The notes beneath the pieces were generated by a model that saw nothing but the letters and a program-made list of their open reading frames with translations, had not been told where the DNA came from and made no database searches. A program made the position numbers and the translations under genes. A stretch of DNA of 64,000 bases from Plasmodiophora brassicae (Eukaryota > Endomyxa > Phytomyxea > Plasmodiophorida > Plasmodiophoridae), in the NCBI GenBank assembly GCA_039704465.1, contig JASFAU010000019.1:62001-126000 (forward strand). The letters run 5' to 3'. Below are positions 29,601 to 40,237 of this stretch, in pieces. How positions within the stretch are numbered: the stretch's first letter is position 1; each line of letters starts with the position of its first letter.

Positions 29601-31157
29601 CTCGGGCGCCTACTGGTTCGGCATGGTCGGCTTCCTGACCACGCTGCCGATCCTCGGTAAGCGCTCCGGCATTCGGATGTGAGACGAGCAGCGTCGCTGA
29701 CGAACGCCGCCACAGCAACGCTGGGCGTCATCCGCGGGTTCCGCACGGCCGCCGTCCTCACGATGCAGATGCTGTTGACCGGCGGCCCGCTCTTCTTCTG
29801 TTTCGCCATGGGTGAGCCGCTTCGTCAATCAGCGCGCGGTGTCGTGGCTAACGGGGGCGCGATCGTCGCGTGTGTGTGTGTGCAGCGACGAAGGCGCACT
29901 ACTTTGAGCGAACGGTGCTGGCGGGCGGCGCCAAGTACCGGCCGACGGGCCGCGGGTTCATCACCAAGCACGAGCACTTTGCAGAGATTTACCGGTTCCA
30001 CGCGTCGTCGCACTTCAGCAAGGCCCTGGAGCTGTTCCTCGGCCTGCTGCTCTACCAGCACTTCACGAGCGCGCCAGGCACGTACTGGTCGTCGACGTGG
30101 CCCATCTGGATGCTGGCCCTGTCCTGGAGTACGGCCGGCGAACCGCCCCGCCGCGTACACTGTAGGCTGACCGAGTCGCGTGCCTGCCAGGTTTCGCTCC
30201 GTTCTGGTTCAACCCGATGGCGTTCGAGTGGGAGAAGACGATCAGCGACGGAGCCGACTTCTTCCGGTGGATGCACAGGAAGGAGGGGAACAGCGGGCAG
30301 TCGTGGCAGGCCTGGTTCGACGACGAGAACGCCTGGCAAAAGTGCCTCGACTGGCGGTCGCGGCTCGTCATCTGCGTCCTGAAACTTCGGTACGTCCTGA
30401 TCGGCGTCGGCCTGCTCAGCAACGCCGAATCCACGCTGCTCTCCATCGTCTCCGGCGTCATCGTACGTTCCGCACCGATCAGCGAGGCAACGCGCGTCCG
30501 CCCCTGACGTGTGCCCAGGCGGTCGTGCTGTCGATCGCGCTGCCGTTCATCTTCCGGTGCCATCGGCACTCGCAGCGGCAATGCGTCGGGCGGTCCATCA
30601 ACGCGCTGCTGTCGCTGACGTTGTTCGTGGCGCCGATCGCCGTCGTCATCTGGTGGCACGTCCAGTGGTCATCGGTGAACGCGTCCATCCAGACCGTGCT
30701 GGGCGTCGTGTTCATCGTGTCGGCGGTCGTGTCGGTCCTGCTGGTCAACGGGGCCCGCTGGCCGATCCTGCAGCAGCTCTGCAAGCTGTACCACTACGCC
30801 CTGGGCCTGCTGCTGCTGGTCCCGGTCCTCGTCCTGGCACTGTGCTACTTCCCGGCGTACATCCAGACGCGGCTGACGTTCCACAATGCGTTCTCGAAGG
30901 GCGTCGTCATCGACGACCTGCTGCGAGGGTCCCGGAAGGGTCGTCGGCAGCAATCCGTGGAGGCCATGTCGCAGATCAGGACGCACCTGGAGAAGCAGCA
31001 GCGCCAGATCGACGACATGCTCCTGTCCAAGAAGCCGGCCGTCGTCGGCGTGGCGGCGGCCGCCGACAAGGGCAACGACACCAGGCCGATCCCCGTCACC
31101 GTGTCCGCCGCCGACTACGCCCAGCAACAGCAGCAGCAGGGCGTCACAACCATGTAA
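23624..31157 (+). CDS. 1,3-beta-glucan (callose) synthase, GT48, with extra N-terminal membrane domain
   Basis: Roughly 2,000 residues in about 20 exons. The N-terminal region (23624-24396) is a multi-helix domain, LLGALICFYGRKARRLYALT and AGVLCVLIRQVAAGAALG, similar to TMEM198/DUF4203 proteins. Then comes the FKS1 domain: FADVANWFGFQTDNRDNQRE, LYMCVWGEASNLRHCPELLC and YDDINEFFWS. A first membrane cluster includes KYQVFWVTLLAWKFACSYFF. The GT48 cytoplasmic core follows: FVNSLYMDMPAAPRLSAMHS, SILTPFYSEDVIYS, YGWQKRTGD, MHYGHPDLFDKTFHLTRGGI and SRGINLSEDIFAGYN. A second membrane cluster ends the protein, with a Gln-rich tail (QQQQQQG). The enzyme polymerises UDP-glucose into wall beta-1,3-glucan at the plasma membrane. 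Motifs resemble plant/oomycete enzymes more than yeast Fks1. The usual Rho regulatory subunit is not in the window. Two introns end in (TG)n-CAG. Confidence 0.9.
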
Positions 31158-31372
31158 ACCTATGGCAGATTCGTGTATAGCTGTACGTCGTAGGCCCAAT
31201 GTGTGCCCCGGGACGAACGAACGTGGGCGACGATCACGAAGGTGGCAGGACGGAATAGTGCGGGCATGCAGCCACGGAGAAGTTGCCAGTCGCGCGGGTC
31301 GCTGCGTCGGGGTCCTGCTCGGCGGTTGCCGACGTGTCGCCCAGCATGCCGGGCCATCACCGGCGCCGCCTC

Positions 31373-32368
31373 ATGTCGACCGTATCGCCGGGGCACACGT
31401 TCCCCAAGCTGCCGACGCTGGCCGAGCTGCTGCGGCGGCGTCGGGCGGGCGCCGGCGCACCCGCCCCGTCGTGCACGGCGTACCGCAGCAAGTCGCTGCT
31501 GCCGGGCGTGCCGCTCCAGATCGAGCTGTACCGTCAGCGGGTGGGCACGCGCCCGACCCGGTACAGCCGGGCGGTGCACCGGTCCACGAACCCGCTGATC
31601 ACGGATATCGTCGCCCAGCACGAGCCGTTCTGGACCAGCCTGGTCCATTCGCCCAGCTGCTGGGCGCCGCTGACGCTCCTGACCCGGATCTGCGGCGGGA
31701 CGCTGTCGCCCAGCGGCTACGCGATCAGCGCGCTGCGCCAACCGACCATCTTCGTCCAGGGCGTCGTCGTCCACGACACGAACGAGTTCCTGGCGTGCCC
31801 GGAGATGATCAGCGCCATGCTGGAGAGCCCGCTGGGGTACACGTGCCCCGTGCTCCGCGTCCTGCCGTACCTGCCGCACCGGATCGACATCGCGTCGCCG
31901 GACGCCGCCCAGGCGCTGACGTCGGCGGTGGCGAACCCGGACCCGTACGTCGAGGAAGAGTTCGGGCTGACCGGGCCGACGCAGGGCGTCGTCTTCTTCC
32001 CCGACCGCGACCACGAACGCATCACGCCCGGCGAGTTCGCCGCGAGCGCGTTCACGGCGACGGCGACGAAGCACGTCGACCACATCGCGTTCCTGGCGGG
32101 GAAGATCGGGCCGGACGCGGCCGCCCGCGTGCAGGCGTTCGTCCAGGCGAACGTGCCCGGCGGCGCCCTCGAGGAGAACGGCCGGGCGTTCACGATGGAC
32201 CGGCGCCAGACACGCGCCGTCATCATCTCCATGCAGACGCGCCTGGCGGCCGCCATCGACGCCGCCAAAGACGACGTCGTGACGCGCCAGATCCTGGAGC
32301 ACGCGGTGGCGCGCATCACGGCCGACTGGTTCCTGAGGCGGTGCGACCTGGCCGACCTCGGTGCATGA
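31373..32368 (+). CDS. Hypothetical protein, uninterrupted frame
   Basis: 331 residues from MSTVSPGHTFPKLPTLAELL; two earlier in-frame ATGs exist. No signal peptide, membrane helix or recognised motif. The middle contains a compact, well-structured looking segment (HSPSCWAPLTLLTRICGG, QPTIFVQGVVVHDTNEFLAC, CPVLRVLPYLPHRID) and the C-terminus is helical (AKDDVVTRQILEHAVARITA). Codon usage (strong C/G third positions) and length argue that it is real. It follows the glucan synthase on the same strand, 215 bases downstream, and converges with the GPCR gene. I do not recognise the family. Confidence 0.6.
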   Translation: MSTVSPGHTFPKLPTLAELLRRRRAGAGAPAPSCTAYRSKSLLPGVPLQIELYRQRVGTRPTRYSRAVHRSTNPLITDIVAQHEPFWTSLVHSPSCWAPLTLLTRICGGTLSPSGYAISALRQPTIFVQGVVVHDTNEFLACPEMISAMLESPLGYTCPVLRVLPYLPHRIDIASPDAAQALTSAVANPDPYVEEEFGLTGPTQGVVFFPDRDHERITPGEFAASAFTATATKHVDHIAFLAGKIGPDAAARVQAFVQANVPGGALEENGRAFTMDRRQTRAVIISMQTRLAAAIDAAKDDVVTRQILEHAVARITADWFLRRCDLADLGA

Positions 32369-32432
32369 CAGCGAACCGTCGGCGGCGGCGGCGTGCATAC
32401 ACACACACTGATGGTGGATCGCGTCCCGTTCA

Positions 32433-35149
32433 CTACCTCGGCTGCACAGCGATCCAGGCAGGAGCGCGAAGTTCAGCCAGGCGCTTCGTCAGGGCGTCGA
32501 TGCTGCGCTGGACCTGGGCGATCTCTGCGTCGCGGTCGGCGCTCTTGGAGGTCCTGGAGGACCTCGTCCCGGCGACCTTGGACTGGAACCCGTCCGGCGC
32601 GCCCGTCTGCGACGCCTGGGTACTCACTCGTTCGTTGCGAAACCCGGCCAGCAGCTTGGGCGCCGTTATCACGATTTGGGACGTGATCGTAGCCAGCACT
32701 GGACCAAACAGGGTCATACGGGCCATCGGGAACCGGGCGTGGTGACCCACCAATGCCGCCGTACGTGACCATGAGCGCGGCCGTCGGCTGCGTCGTGAGC
32801 AAGGTCGCGACGGGAATCACGATGACGGCCGTGAACGCGATGACGTACAGGCCAATGGCTAGGAACCGGCCCTCGTTGAACGAGTCCGGGACGTTCCTGT
32901 GCGGCCATCGTCAGGGACCTGCCGTCGGCAACGTTGACGTCGATACGGACCAGGCCAGGATCGACAGGCGGACGCCGGCGACCACCAGAACGGCCACGTA
33001 CACGTAGAGGACGACGTCGTACCACGATCCGCTCGCGCACACGTTAGCCACCAGCGGTTGCGACGCTGACGACAAGGCGACCTGCACAGCGACGACGGCG
33101 GGTGGGGCAATCGCCACGTGCAGGATGGCGATCGCCGTTGCCGGCAGCGTCGCCGTCAGCGCGTTCAGCAGGACGCGCCTGTTGCTGGCGTGCTGCTTCG
33201 TGTTCGGCAGCGCTGCTGAGGTCGTGAATATCCTGTTCGCGTTCGCGGGTGGGTGCCAGAACAGGCATTATGTCGTTCAGCAGAGGCGCGCGAGCCCACA
33301 CGTACCGATAGATTCGCAGGTTCTTCGCCAGGATGCACGACAACGCGAACGTGATGACCGTGGCGAAGACGACGATGCGGGCGGAGCAGAGCGCTGGCGA
33401 CGGCTCCATGACGAACATGACGGCGGAGGCAATCGTCATGGCCGACAACCCGCTTATCATGCAGGTGAACGGGATACTGCCCGTCTTCATGGCGGGCCTG
33501 TGCCGGAAGTAGAGGACGGCGCCCATCATCCCCAGCGATATCGCGGCGCCGATAGCCGAGGCCACGAAGCAGGCCGTTCGAGCACCGGCGCTGAACGAGA
33601 CGTACGTGGGAGCAACCGGCGCGGGCGTGATAGAGACCCAGCTTCGCCAGGTGTTCACGTTGTCATGCAGCCACCGACAAGCCGTTTCATGCAGGCCGTC
33701 CAGGTCGGTGGGCCCGGAGATCATGACGTTGATGTCGTCCAGGGTCAATATGAACTGGCGAAACAGGACCATCGCGTCTTGGAAGCGCGGCTCGGCGCGG
33801 AACGAGGGCCCCGTCGCCTTCATCAGGTACTGCACGGGGGCATCTGTAGAGGCATCGCCCGTGTGAGGCTTCCGCAGAGGGTGCACAGGGATGCGACGAC
33901 GAATGGGTACCGCAGTCGAACGTCGTGGCCGAGCCGTCCAGCCTAGAACCATCGATCGCTTTCAGGCAGAGCCTGCTGAAGTCTTTGAAGTAGACTCGCG
34001 TGAACGAGTTCTTCGCATCGGTGACGCTAGGGACCCTGCGCATGGAACAGTTGTACTGGTTCAGGGTGCACCGATCCCGCCTCGGGTGTGACGTACGGGT
34101 CCATCAAGAGGAACGCAGCCCTCGAATCGTACAATGCCTGGATGTACGAACTGTATCCGTCGCCCAGGTACACGATTGTGATGTTCAGGTGCCAGTTCGT
34201 GATCAGGCTCTGACGCATATCTGAACAGGAACGGGGGGAAACGAGAGGTATGGGCACAGGCGGCACGATACACACGAAAGGCGTCGTCCCCGACCTGGAT
34301 CCCAGGCAGACGAGTAGTCGTACAGCTCGATGCAGCTGTTCGAGTACTTGGTGACATTGCACTGGTAGGCGAAGTACGCGGCCTGGTTCCTGCAGCGGCA
34401 CACGACGATCACGAAGGCGGTCCACAGCGATGCGTCCATTGGACACGCACAGCTGGTCCTGGCAGTTGGGGGGCGACGTTTCCGAGGCGCACCACGGCGG
34501 TACGAACGGCCGCTCCGCCATGCGGTCCTCCGGAAGCGTCCCGGATCGAATGAACAGGTTCGTGGTCGCCGCCTGCCGGTACATGACGCCCAGGTTCAGG
34601 TTCAGGCTCGGGTACTGCGTCAGCAGGTACGACGGGATCGACACGGCATCGTAACCGTTGTAACCAATGGCGCCCGACTCCTGGCACAGTCCCTATACGA
34701 CGTACACGCGATCAGGACGCGCACGCGCGCCGTCATCCGCAACACCAGATTGCCTTCTCGTCGCGCCATTCGACCACGAGATCAGGGACCGACTGCGGCC
34801 AGTTCTCAAAGTCGACGTCGACGAGGCCCTTGCCGCAGTCCACGTACTGGAATTGCTGCATCTGGGAGGCCAGCGGCGAATCGGGCGAGTAGATGGCCCG
34901 GTACCCGAGGACCTCCTCGAACAGGATCTTCCCTACTGCGCTGGCGCCCCGGATCGAGTCCCAGTCCAGGATCTCAATGACAATCGGGCGCAGGTCTGCG
35001 CCCCGGTCCCGACCCGCGTTCTCCCCGACAGCGCTCACCAGCGCCGACCGGTTGAAGCACGCCGCCCGACCGCCGTAGCACAGCACAACGAACGCGAGCA
35101 CCGCTGCCGCCGCCGTCCTGCCCCTGGCGCTCTTCATATTCGTAAGCAC
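32433..35149 (-). CDS. Class C GPCR with OpuAC-like (glycine-betaine binding protein) ectodomain
   Basis: Multi-exon gene on the minus strand with a signal peptide (AAAAVLAFVVLCYGGRAA) after 35149. The ectodomain looks like a type II periplasmic binding protein of the OpuAC/ProX kind: IVIEILDWDSIRGASAVGKI at its start, GYDAVSIPSYLLTQYP, AFLLMDPYVTPEAGSVHPEP, and the terminal NVMISG...ACRWLHDNVNTWRSWV, which matches the EAA..WL.EN....W ending of that family. Seven helices of the 7tm_3 type follow: IPFTCMISGLSAMTIASAVM, CSARIVVFATVITFALSCIL, AKNLRIYRYV, FNEGRFLAIGLYVIAF and VLATITSQIVITAPKLLAGF. The C-terminus has a coiled coil (DRDAEIAQVQRSIDALTKRL), as in GABA-B receptors, where it drives dimerisation. 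Exon limits in the ectodomain are unresolved. Ligand: an amino-acid-like or betaine-like osmolyte is a guess. Confidence 0.78.
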
Positions 35150-35327
35150 CCAAACACGCGCGTAAAGTAGGTCTGTGAGACGCCGCCGTCACACGGTTGG
35201 ACGGGGTGTCCTCCGTCTGCGGGAAGAGGCTGCCCTCAGCAGGACCCGGAACGCCGTTCCGATGGACCGACCCATCGTGACGGGCAGGCGTGGGGCCTCC
35301 CACCAAATCGTGTTGGAGGTGGCCGCG

Positions 35328-36667
35328 ATGGTGGACGCCTCCGGCCCGCAACGGGTCGTCGTCATTGGCAGCGGCCTGATCGGCAAGTCCTGGGCCATCG
35401 TACGTCGGCGAGCACACACCCACACACACGAGCGTACGCTGATGGGACGGGTGCCCGTGCACGTAGATGTTCGCGCGAGCCGGCTTCACCTGCGACCTGT
35501 ACGACGTCAACGCCGATCTCGTCGACCCGGCCGTGCGCGCCGTCCGGGCCGCCCTGGAGTCGGCGGATGCCCCATCGCGAATCCGCCCGGCGAAAGGCAA
35601 GTGCACGCTGTGTGCACCGCGCTGACGACCACGGTGACACGAATTGCACACGCAGGCGACCTGGCGGGCGTTGTTCGCGGCGCCGTCCACATCCAGGAAT
35701 GCGTCCCCGAGGACCTGGCGCTGAAGCAGGTAACGACGCGGGGGGAGGGGTGAGGCGCGCGGGCCCCCTGACGAACGCGCAGGCCGTGTTCACGTCGATC
35801 GGCCTGGCCCTGCACCAGCACGCCGACGATGTGCCCCCCGAGCTCGTCGTGGCGTCGTCGACGTCGAACCTGCCCATGTCGGCCATCAGCAGCGCGATGC
35901 TGGCGACGTACCAGCCGGCCTGCGTCGTCTGCCACCCGATCAACCCGCCGACGGCGATCCCCCTCGTCAGTCCACGCGCACGCGAACGAGGCCCGCCTTG
36001 CCAACTGGACCTTGCGTAGGTGGAGATCGTGCCGGGCGCGGAGACGGCCCCTGCCACAGTGGAGCGCGCTAGGTAGGTGCATCGTCGCCTGTCGTTCGCT
36101 CGCTGACGGGACGATCAGGGCGCGCATGTCGGCGATCGGCCAGCGCCCGGTCGTGCTGCGGGACGAGTGCGACGGGTTCATCCTGAACCGCCTGCAGTAC
36201 GCGCTGCTGGCCGAAGCCATCCGGCTCGTGCAGAGCGGCGTCGCGTCGCCCGAGGACGTCGACGTCGCTGTGACGCACGGGTGCGTTGCCCCCGTCGTCG
36301 TCCCCGACGCACGCGTCTGACTCTCTCTCCCCTGTCGCAGCCTGGCCAGGCGCTGGTCGTTCATCGGCCCGTTCCAGACGATCGACATGAACGCGCCCGG
36401 CGGCGTCGCCGACTATTTCGCACGGTGCGCGCCCTCGCCGCCCCTGTTCGTCGCGACGTCTGAAACCCGCTCAGGTACGGGGCGTCGATCCGCGGCATCA
36501 TCGCCCAGCAGGACAACGCGGTCGCATGGGCGCCCGAAACCCTGCAGGCGATCGACGATGCCATGCGGCGGGTGAACGGGCCCGTCGAGCGCCTCCCGGA
36601 GCGGTGCAAGTGGCGCGACCTGCGCCTGGCCCTGCTCGACAAGCACCTGTCGTCGAGCCCACAGTAG
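35328..36667 (+). CDS. 3-hydroxyacyl-CoA dehydrogenase family, L-gulonate 3-dehydrogenase (lambda-crystallin) like
   Basis: About seven exons. The NAD-binding Rossmann start is VVVIGSGLIGKSWAI (GxGxxG), followed after an intron by FARAGFTCDLYDVNADLVDP. Then come LCDLAGVVRGAVHIQECVPE, VVASSTSNLPMSAISSAM, the catalytic-region CHPINPP and VEIVPG, RPVVLRDECDGFILNRLQYA, and SFIGPFQTIDMNAPGGVADY. The last pattern is typical of lambda-crystallin/L-gulonate dehydrogenases rather than of fatty-acid HADs. These soluble enzymes oxidise L-gulonate or related 3-hydroxy acids with NAD. The final exon ends in a stop at 36665-36667. The second exon boundary uses CTGT|GTGC so that the frame stays open. The first intron contains a CA-rich run. 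It is divergent from the GPCR gene, about 180 bases apart. Confidence 0.82.
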
Positions 36668-36730
36668 CAGTACACACCGACCAGGAACAGCTCCCTCTCG
36701 CTCTTCTCTCTTACTTTAAGTGTGCATATA

Positions 36731-37510
36731 TCAGTATCGTGTCAACTCGGGGGCGGCCGGCGCGATCGCCCGGTACCCGTTCTGCGACGATGACGACGGG
36801 ATTCGGGGCGTCGCCCCCGCACCCCAGTGCCCATCGGGGAACGCCAGGTTCGCGATCGGCGGCTTGGAGGCGCCCAGTTTGAAGGCGACGTTCGAGGCGA
36901 TGATGAAGCAGAAGAGGAACAGGGTGAAGAAGGCCATGGCCTTGAGCGAGAGCGGCTCGACGAACCCGTTCAGGATCTCGCCGATCGTGTGCGCCGACAG
37001 CTTCGTCCGGGCGACCGTCGTCGGGTCCCGCGCCATGCATCGCTCCCACATGGCGCAGGTCGTGCGCATGGCGGGCACCTCGTCGGTCGTCCCGCACCGG
37101 TTCGCCCGATAGTTGTTGTGGCACTCGGCGATCTCGTTCAGGATCGTGCCGCTGAACTCGCTGACCTTGTTGTCGATGTCGCCGTGCACGCTGCTCACGA
37201 AGGACGCCAGCGCGTACATGACGAATGAGATGATGACGATGTTGAACGACAGCTGCAGGTACCCGCTGATGACGTGCGGCAGCAGCAGATGGCGTCGGTA
37301 GGCGTCGTCGTCCCATCCGGACGCCGCCGCCGACGACGACACAACCTTGTCGTCGTCGTCCGACACGTCGTCCGCGTCGTCGCTGCTGCGCGTGTCGGAC
37401 TCGTACGTCGCCGGAGCAACGGGATCCCCGCCGGACGCCGCATTGTGGTCGCCGTCGTCGTCGTCGTCGACGTCCATGTCGGCATGGTCGCGACGGCCTC
37501 GGCCGCGCAT
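36731..37510 (-). CDS. Brr6/Brl1-like nuclear envelope protein
   Basis: Single uninterrupted frame; the start was set at MRGRGRRDHADMDVDDDDDG, though the frame is open to 37747. An acidic N-terminal region is followed by a membrane helix (LQLSFNIVIISFVMYALASF), a lumenal domain with conserved cysteines (NEIAECHNNYRANRC, AMRTTCAMWERCMARDP) and a second helix (AMAFFTLFLFCFIIASNVAF). This is the pattern of the di-sulphide bridge domain of Brr6/Brl1, which acts in nuclear pore insertion and lipid balance of the nuclear envelope in yeasts. The family is known mainly from organisms with closed mitosis and is absent from animals and land plants. The C-terminus is short and Pro/Ser-rich. Four cysteines expected for the two disulphides are all present. 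Confidence 0.8.
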   Translation of the reverse strand: MRGRGRRDHADMDVDDDDDGDHNAASGGDPVAPATYESDTRSSDDADDVSDDDDKVVSSSAAASGWDDDAYRRHLLLPHVISGYLQLSFNIVIISFVMYALASFVSSVHGDIDNKVSEFSGTILNEIAECHNNYRANRCGTTDEVPAMRTTCAMWERCMARDPTTVARTKLSAHTIGEILNGFVEPLSLKAMAFFTLFLFCFIIASNVAFKLGASKPPIANLAFPDGHWGAGATPRIPSSSSQNGYRAIAPAAPELTRY

Positions 37511-37839
37511 GACGCTGGCAGAGACTCGGCAGCGACTGCGCGTCGCGATCCGAGAATAGACAGCCACGGACCGCGGCGCGACTGCGCTGGCTGCAGCCGC
37601 GCGTCGGCCTGGTTGCGCACAACGGGTCATGGTGTTACCCAACTGACGGACGCTGCCTGCGCGAGCTGCATCTCGACGCGCAGTTTGCTGCACACGTTCG
37701 AGAGGGCGTACTTGGTGGGAAGCAACCCAAACACGACGCCGCAGCACGACTGACTAGGGTAACAATATCACATATGTGCCGGTTTGTTGAATATGCAGTA
37801 CAAGCGCGGTTGGCGCGGATCGGGCAGTAATGTCGGCTA
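37511..37839. other. Spacer between Brr6-like and SmD3 genes
   Basis: It contains the Brr6-like gene's upstream region and the 3' flank of SmD3. A short AT-rich word (ATATCACATATGTG, about 37767) could be promoter-related. No gene is supported. Confidence 0.25.
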
Positions 37840-38229
37840 CTAGTACGGCGCACCCGAGCGTGGTGGGCCGGTGGCACGTCCCCCGCGCCCAGCAAGAGGC
37901 GGGCCGCTTTGTCGGAGGCCTCGCCCGGCGCCGAGGCCATGCCCGACCGGCTGTCCTTTCGCCTTGCCGATCTTCTTGAACATCGGTGCGTTCTTCAGCA
38001 TGTCCGGCATGATCATGAACCGGATCTTGCTGCCGCGGACGTAGATGTGCTCCAGCTTCGAGATGCGGCCGTCGCGTCCGGTGCACGTCACGTTGCACAG
38101 CGACAGGTTCATCGTGTCCTCCGCCTCGACCATCTGCCCGCGGTACAGCTCGCCGGTCACCATCTCGACCGTGATGATGTGCCCTTCGGCCTCGTGGACC
38201 AGCTTCACCGGGATCCCCACCGCCGGCAT
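37840..38229 (-). CDS. Small nuclear ribonucleoprotein Sm D3
   Basis: 129 residues, uninterrupted. The start [20 protein letters not shown] is the standard SmD3 beginning. Sm1 motif: [20 protein letters not shown], with the N at NLSLCNVT; Sm2 motif: [18 protein letters not shown], including the RG...R signature, followed by KNAPMFKK. The C-terminus has Gly-Arg-rich words ([14 protein letters not shown]), the usual site of symmetric arginine dimethylation. SmD3 pairs with SmB in the heptameric ring around spliceosomal snRNAs. Given the many short introns in this genome the splicing role is directly relevant. Upstream Met codons exist in the same frame but the family start is clear. Confidence 0.93.
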   Translation of the reverse strand: MPAVGIPVKLVHEAEGHIITVEMVTGELYRGQMVEAEDTMNLSLCNVTCTGRDGRISKLEHIYVRGSKIRFMIMPDMLKNAPMFKKIGKAKGQPVGHGLGAGRGLRQSGPPLAGRGGRATGPPRSGAPY

Positions 38230-38514
38230 CGCGACCCGACGCGCCTCTGTCTGCCTACAGCTACCGCCACGGACTCCGCCGCCCACTGGCAGCAGCCGGG
38301 GCCTGCCTGCACATGAACCACGCTGCAAAAAGGATGCGACAGGAGGATCCGAGTCGTTTTTGCCGGCGGCGCTGTAAAGGTGCCCCCTGAGCCTCGAACA
38401 ACTTTGGCCATTCGCGGCTGCTACACGGGCGTACCTTCGCTGGCAAGCCTGTGGAGATTCGATCCGGGGGCTGCGTATGGGTCAGGCACGCGCCGCGCCG
38501 CCTCGTGATACGCA

Positions 38515-40183
38515 ATGTCGGACGACACGAGCGCGCCGCCGCCGCCGCCTGTGGATCCGGTCCAGCTGCAGATGCAGAGGCGGCAGAAGAACGTGACGCC
38601 GCAGTCGTCCGACTCGGCGCCTAGGACGAGGAGGGAGTCGCCGCTGCCGTTACCAGTGCAGCAGACGGTGGGCGACCCGGCGACGGACGATACTGGTCGT
38701 GCTGTGTCGCCTTCGTACCCGGCACTCGCGTCTCCAGGTCGGCCGGTGCCGCCGCCGTCGTCGCTGAGCGCGCGGCTCCACGAGCTCTCGGTCGGGTCGG
38801 ATCGCGCAGACCCGCTCAGCGCCGGTGCCTCGTCGCCGATCGCGCGTGCGTCGCCGTCGCACGCCCCGAACCAGTCGTCTGATCCGCGGACGCTGCTCGC
38901 GTCGCACCCGTCCTGGCAAGGCACAACGTCAGCGTCGGAGCGACCGCCGGACGACGACTGTGGGTCGTGTGGGAGCCACCCGCGAGCCGGGGCCCGCTTC
39001 TGCGACCAGTGCGGCAGTACGCTGCCGAGAGACTCGGGGAACAACAGCGGCGTCGCGCGACCAGACTCGGGCCAGGGCCTCAACGAGGCGGACGGCGCGC
39101 AGCACAGGCCCCTGCACTTCTCGGATCGATTGCAGGTCGGTGGACGCGATCGGGCACCCGCGCCCGGCTGTGGACGACTGGGAAGAGAGGTGACCGCGTG
39201 TGCACAGGAGATCGACTGGGCCCAGGTCGTCGCCCACCTGCAGCAGGCGAAGCGGACGGCGAAATCGCTGGCGGCGTTCTTCAAGGCCCGCGCGCACCTG
39301 GAGCTGAAGCACGCGCACGACGTGGCGAAGCTGGCCGCCGCGCTCAAAGCCAACGAACCCGACTCCAGGTCGGGCGCCGACCCAGCGCAAGCGCGCACGC
39401 GTGCGGGACGTTGCCTGACTTCGTTGTTGCCCCGGTGCAGGTCGCTGAACGCGTTCGTTGGCCGTCTGGTGGAGGCGGCCGACAAGGACGTCCAGTTCTG
39501 CGGGGTCTACCAGCAGAACGTGGGCGATGTCGTGGCCAGCCTGGAGCGCCAGCGAGCCGACCTGAAGGCGTACGCGCAAGCGGTGAACGTGGAGCACAAG
39601 GCGGCGCTGGACGAGGTTCGCGCCAAGGACGCGCTGTTCCTGAAGGCGTCCGACCGGATGAACGCCCTGGTGAAGACGGTGTCGAACGAGCGGGCGCCGA
39701 CGACGCCGACGAAGAACCAGATCGCGTCGTTCATCGCGGACAGGAACGCGAAGAAGGTGGAGGCGGCGCGTGCGTCGATTCCGACCGCCGAGCGGGAGAT
39801 GGTCGCCGCCAAGGAAGCGGCGCTGGTCCAGCGCGGGTACCTGCGCACGAAGCGCATGAGCCTGCTGGAGCAGGTAGAGGCGCTCGACGTGCAGCGCATG
39901 CAGGTGCTGGTCGACTGCCTCGACCGCGCCCTGCAACTGGACGGCGCCCTGCTCAGGCAGCGCCTGGCGTACAGCTGGGACCTGGGCCAGGCCTGCCGCC
40001 ACGTGGCCGTCTACGACGACCTCGCCGCCTGGGTGGACCGGAACGGCGCCGCCACTGCCCAGCAGAAGAAGGATGCCGCCGCCGATGACGGCTCGGCGAA
40101 GGTTCGTCCCCGCGCGTACCGAACGCGTTGTCAAATCCGGCTGACCCGTTCTGTTACAGGATGCCGACCAGGTCCACATCTAG
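38515..40183 (+). CDS. F-BAR domain protein with N-terminal zinc ribbon
   Basis: Four exons; the introns at about 39152-39207 and 39373-39440 are GT..AG and in frame, and the last exon (40160-40183) encodes only DADQVHI before the stop. The N-terminal 140 residues are Pro/Ser-rich and disordered, followed by a zinc-ribbon motif CGSCGSHPRAGARFCDQCG. From HFSDRLQ|EIDWAQVVAHLQQ onward the protein is a long helical F-BAR/FCH domain (KSLAAFFKARAHLELKHAHD, NVGDVVASLERQRADLKAYA). F-BAR dimers bend membranes in endocytosis and cytokinesis. There is no SH3 domain, so partners must bind through the N-terminal region. A zinc ribbon ahead of an F-BAR is an uncommon pairing. The frame also stays open through the last intron, which would replace DADQVHI by an implausible Arg-rich tail. 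Confidence 0.8.
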
Positions 40184-40237
40184 AGTTAATGAAGCATGGC
40201 GGGTGTGTACGTGTACTGCTGGGATGGCACTGTCGCG

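Noticed and set aside
38440..38490. Possible tRNA T-arm (GATTCGATCC).
   Set aside because: No matching acceptor, D or anticodon arm could be drawn around it.
38929..40179. A 416-codon minus frame opposite the F-BAR gene.
   Set aside because: It is mirror-coded from the F-BAR exons and has no pattern of its own.
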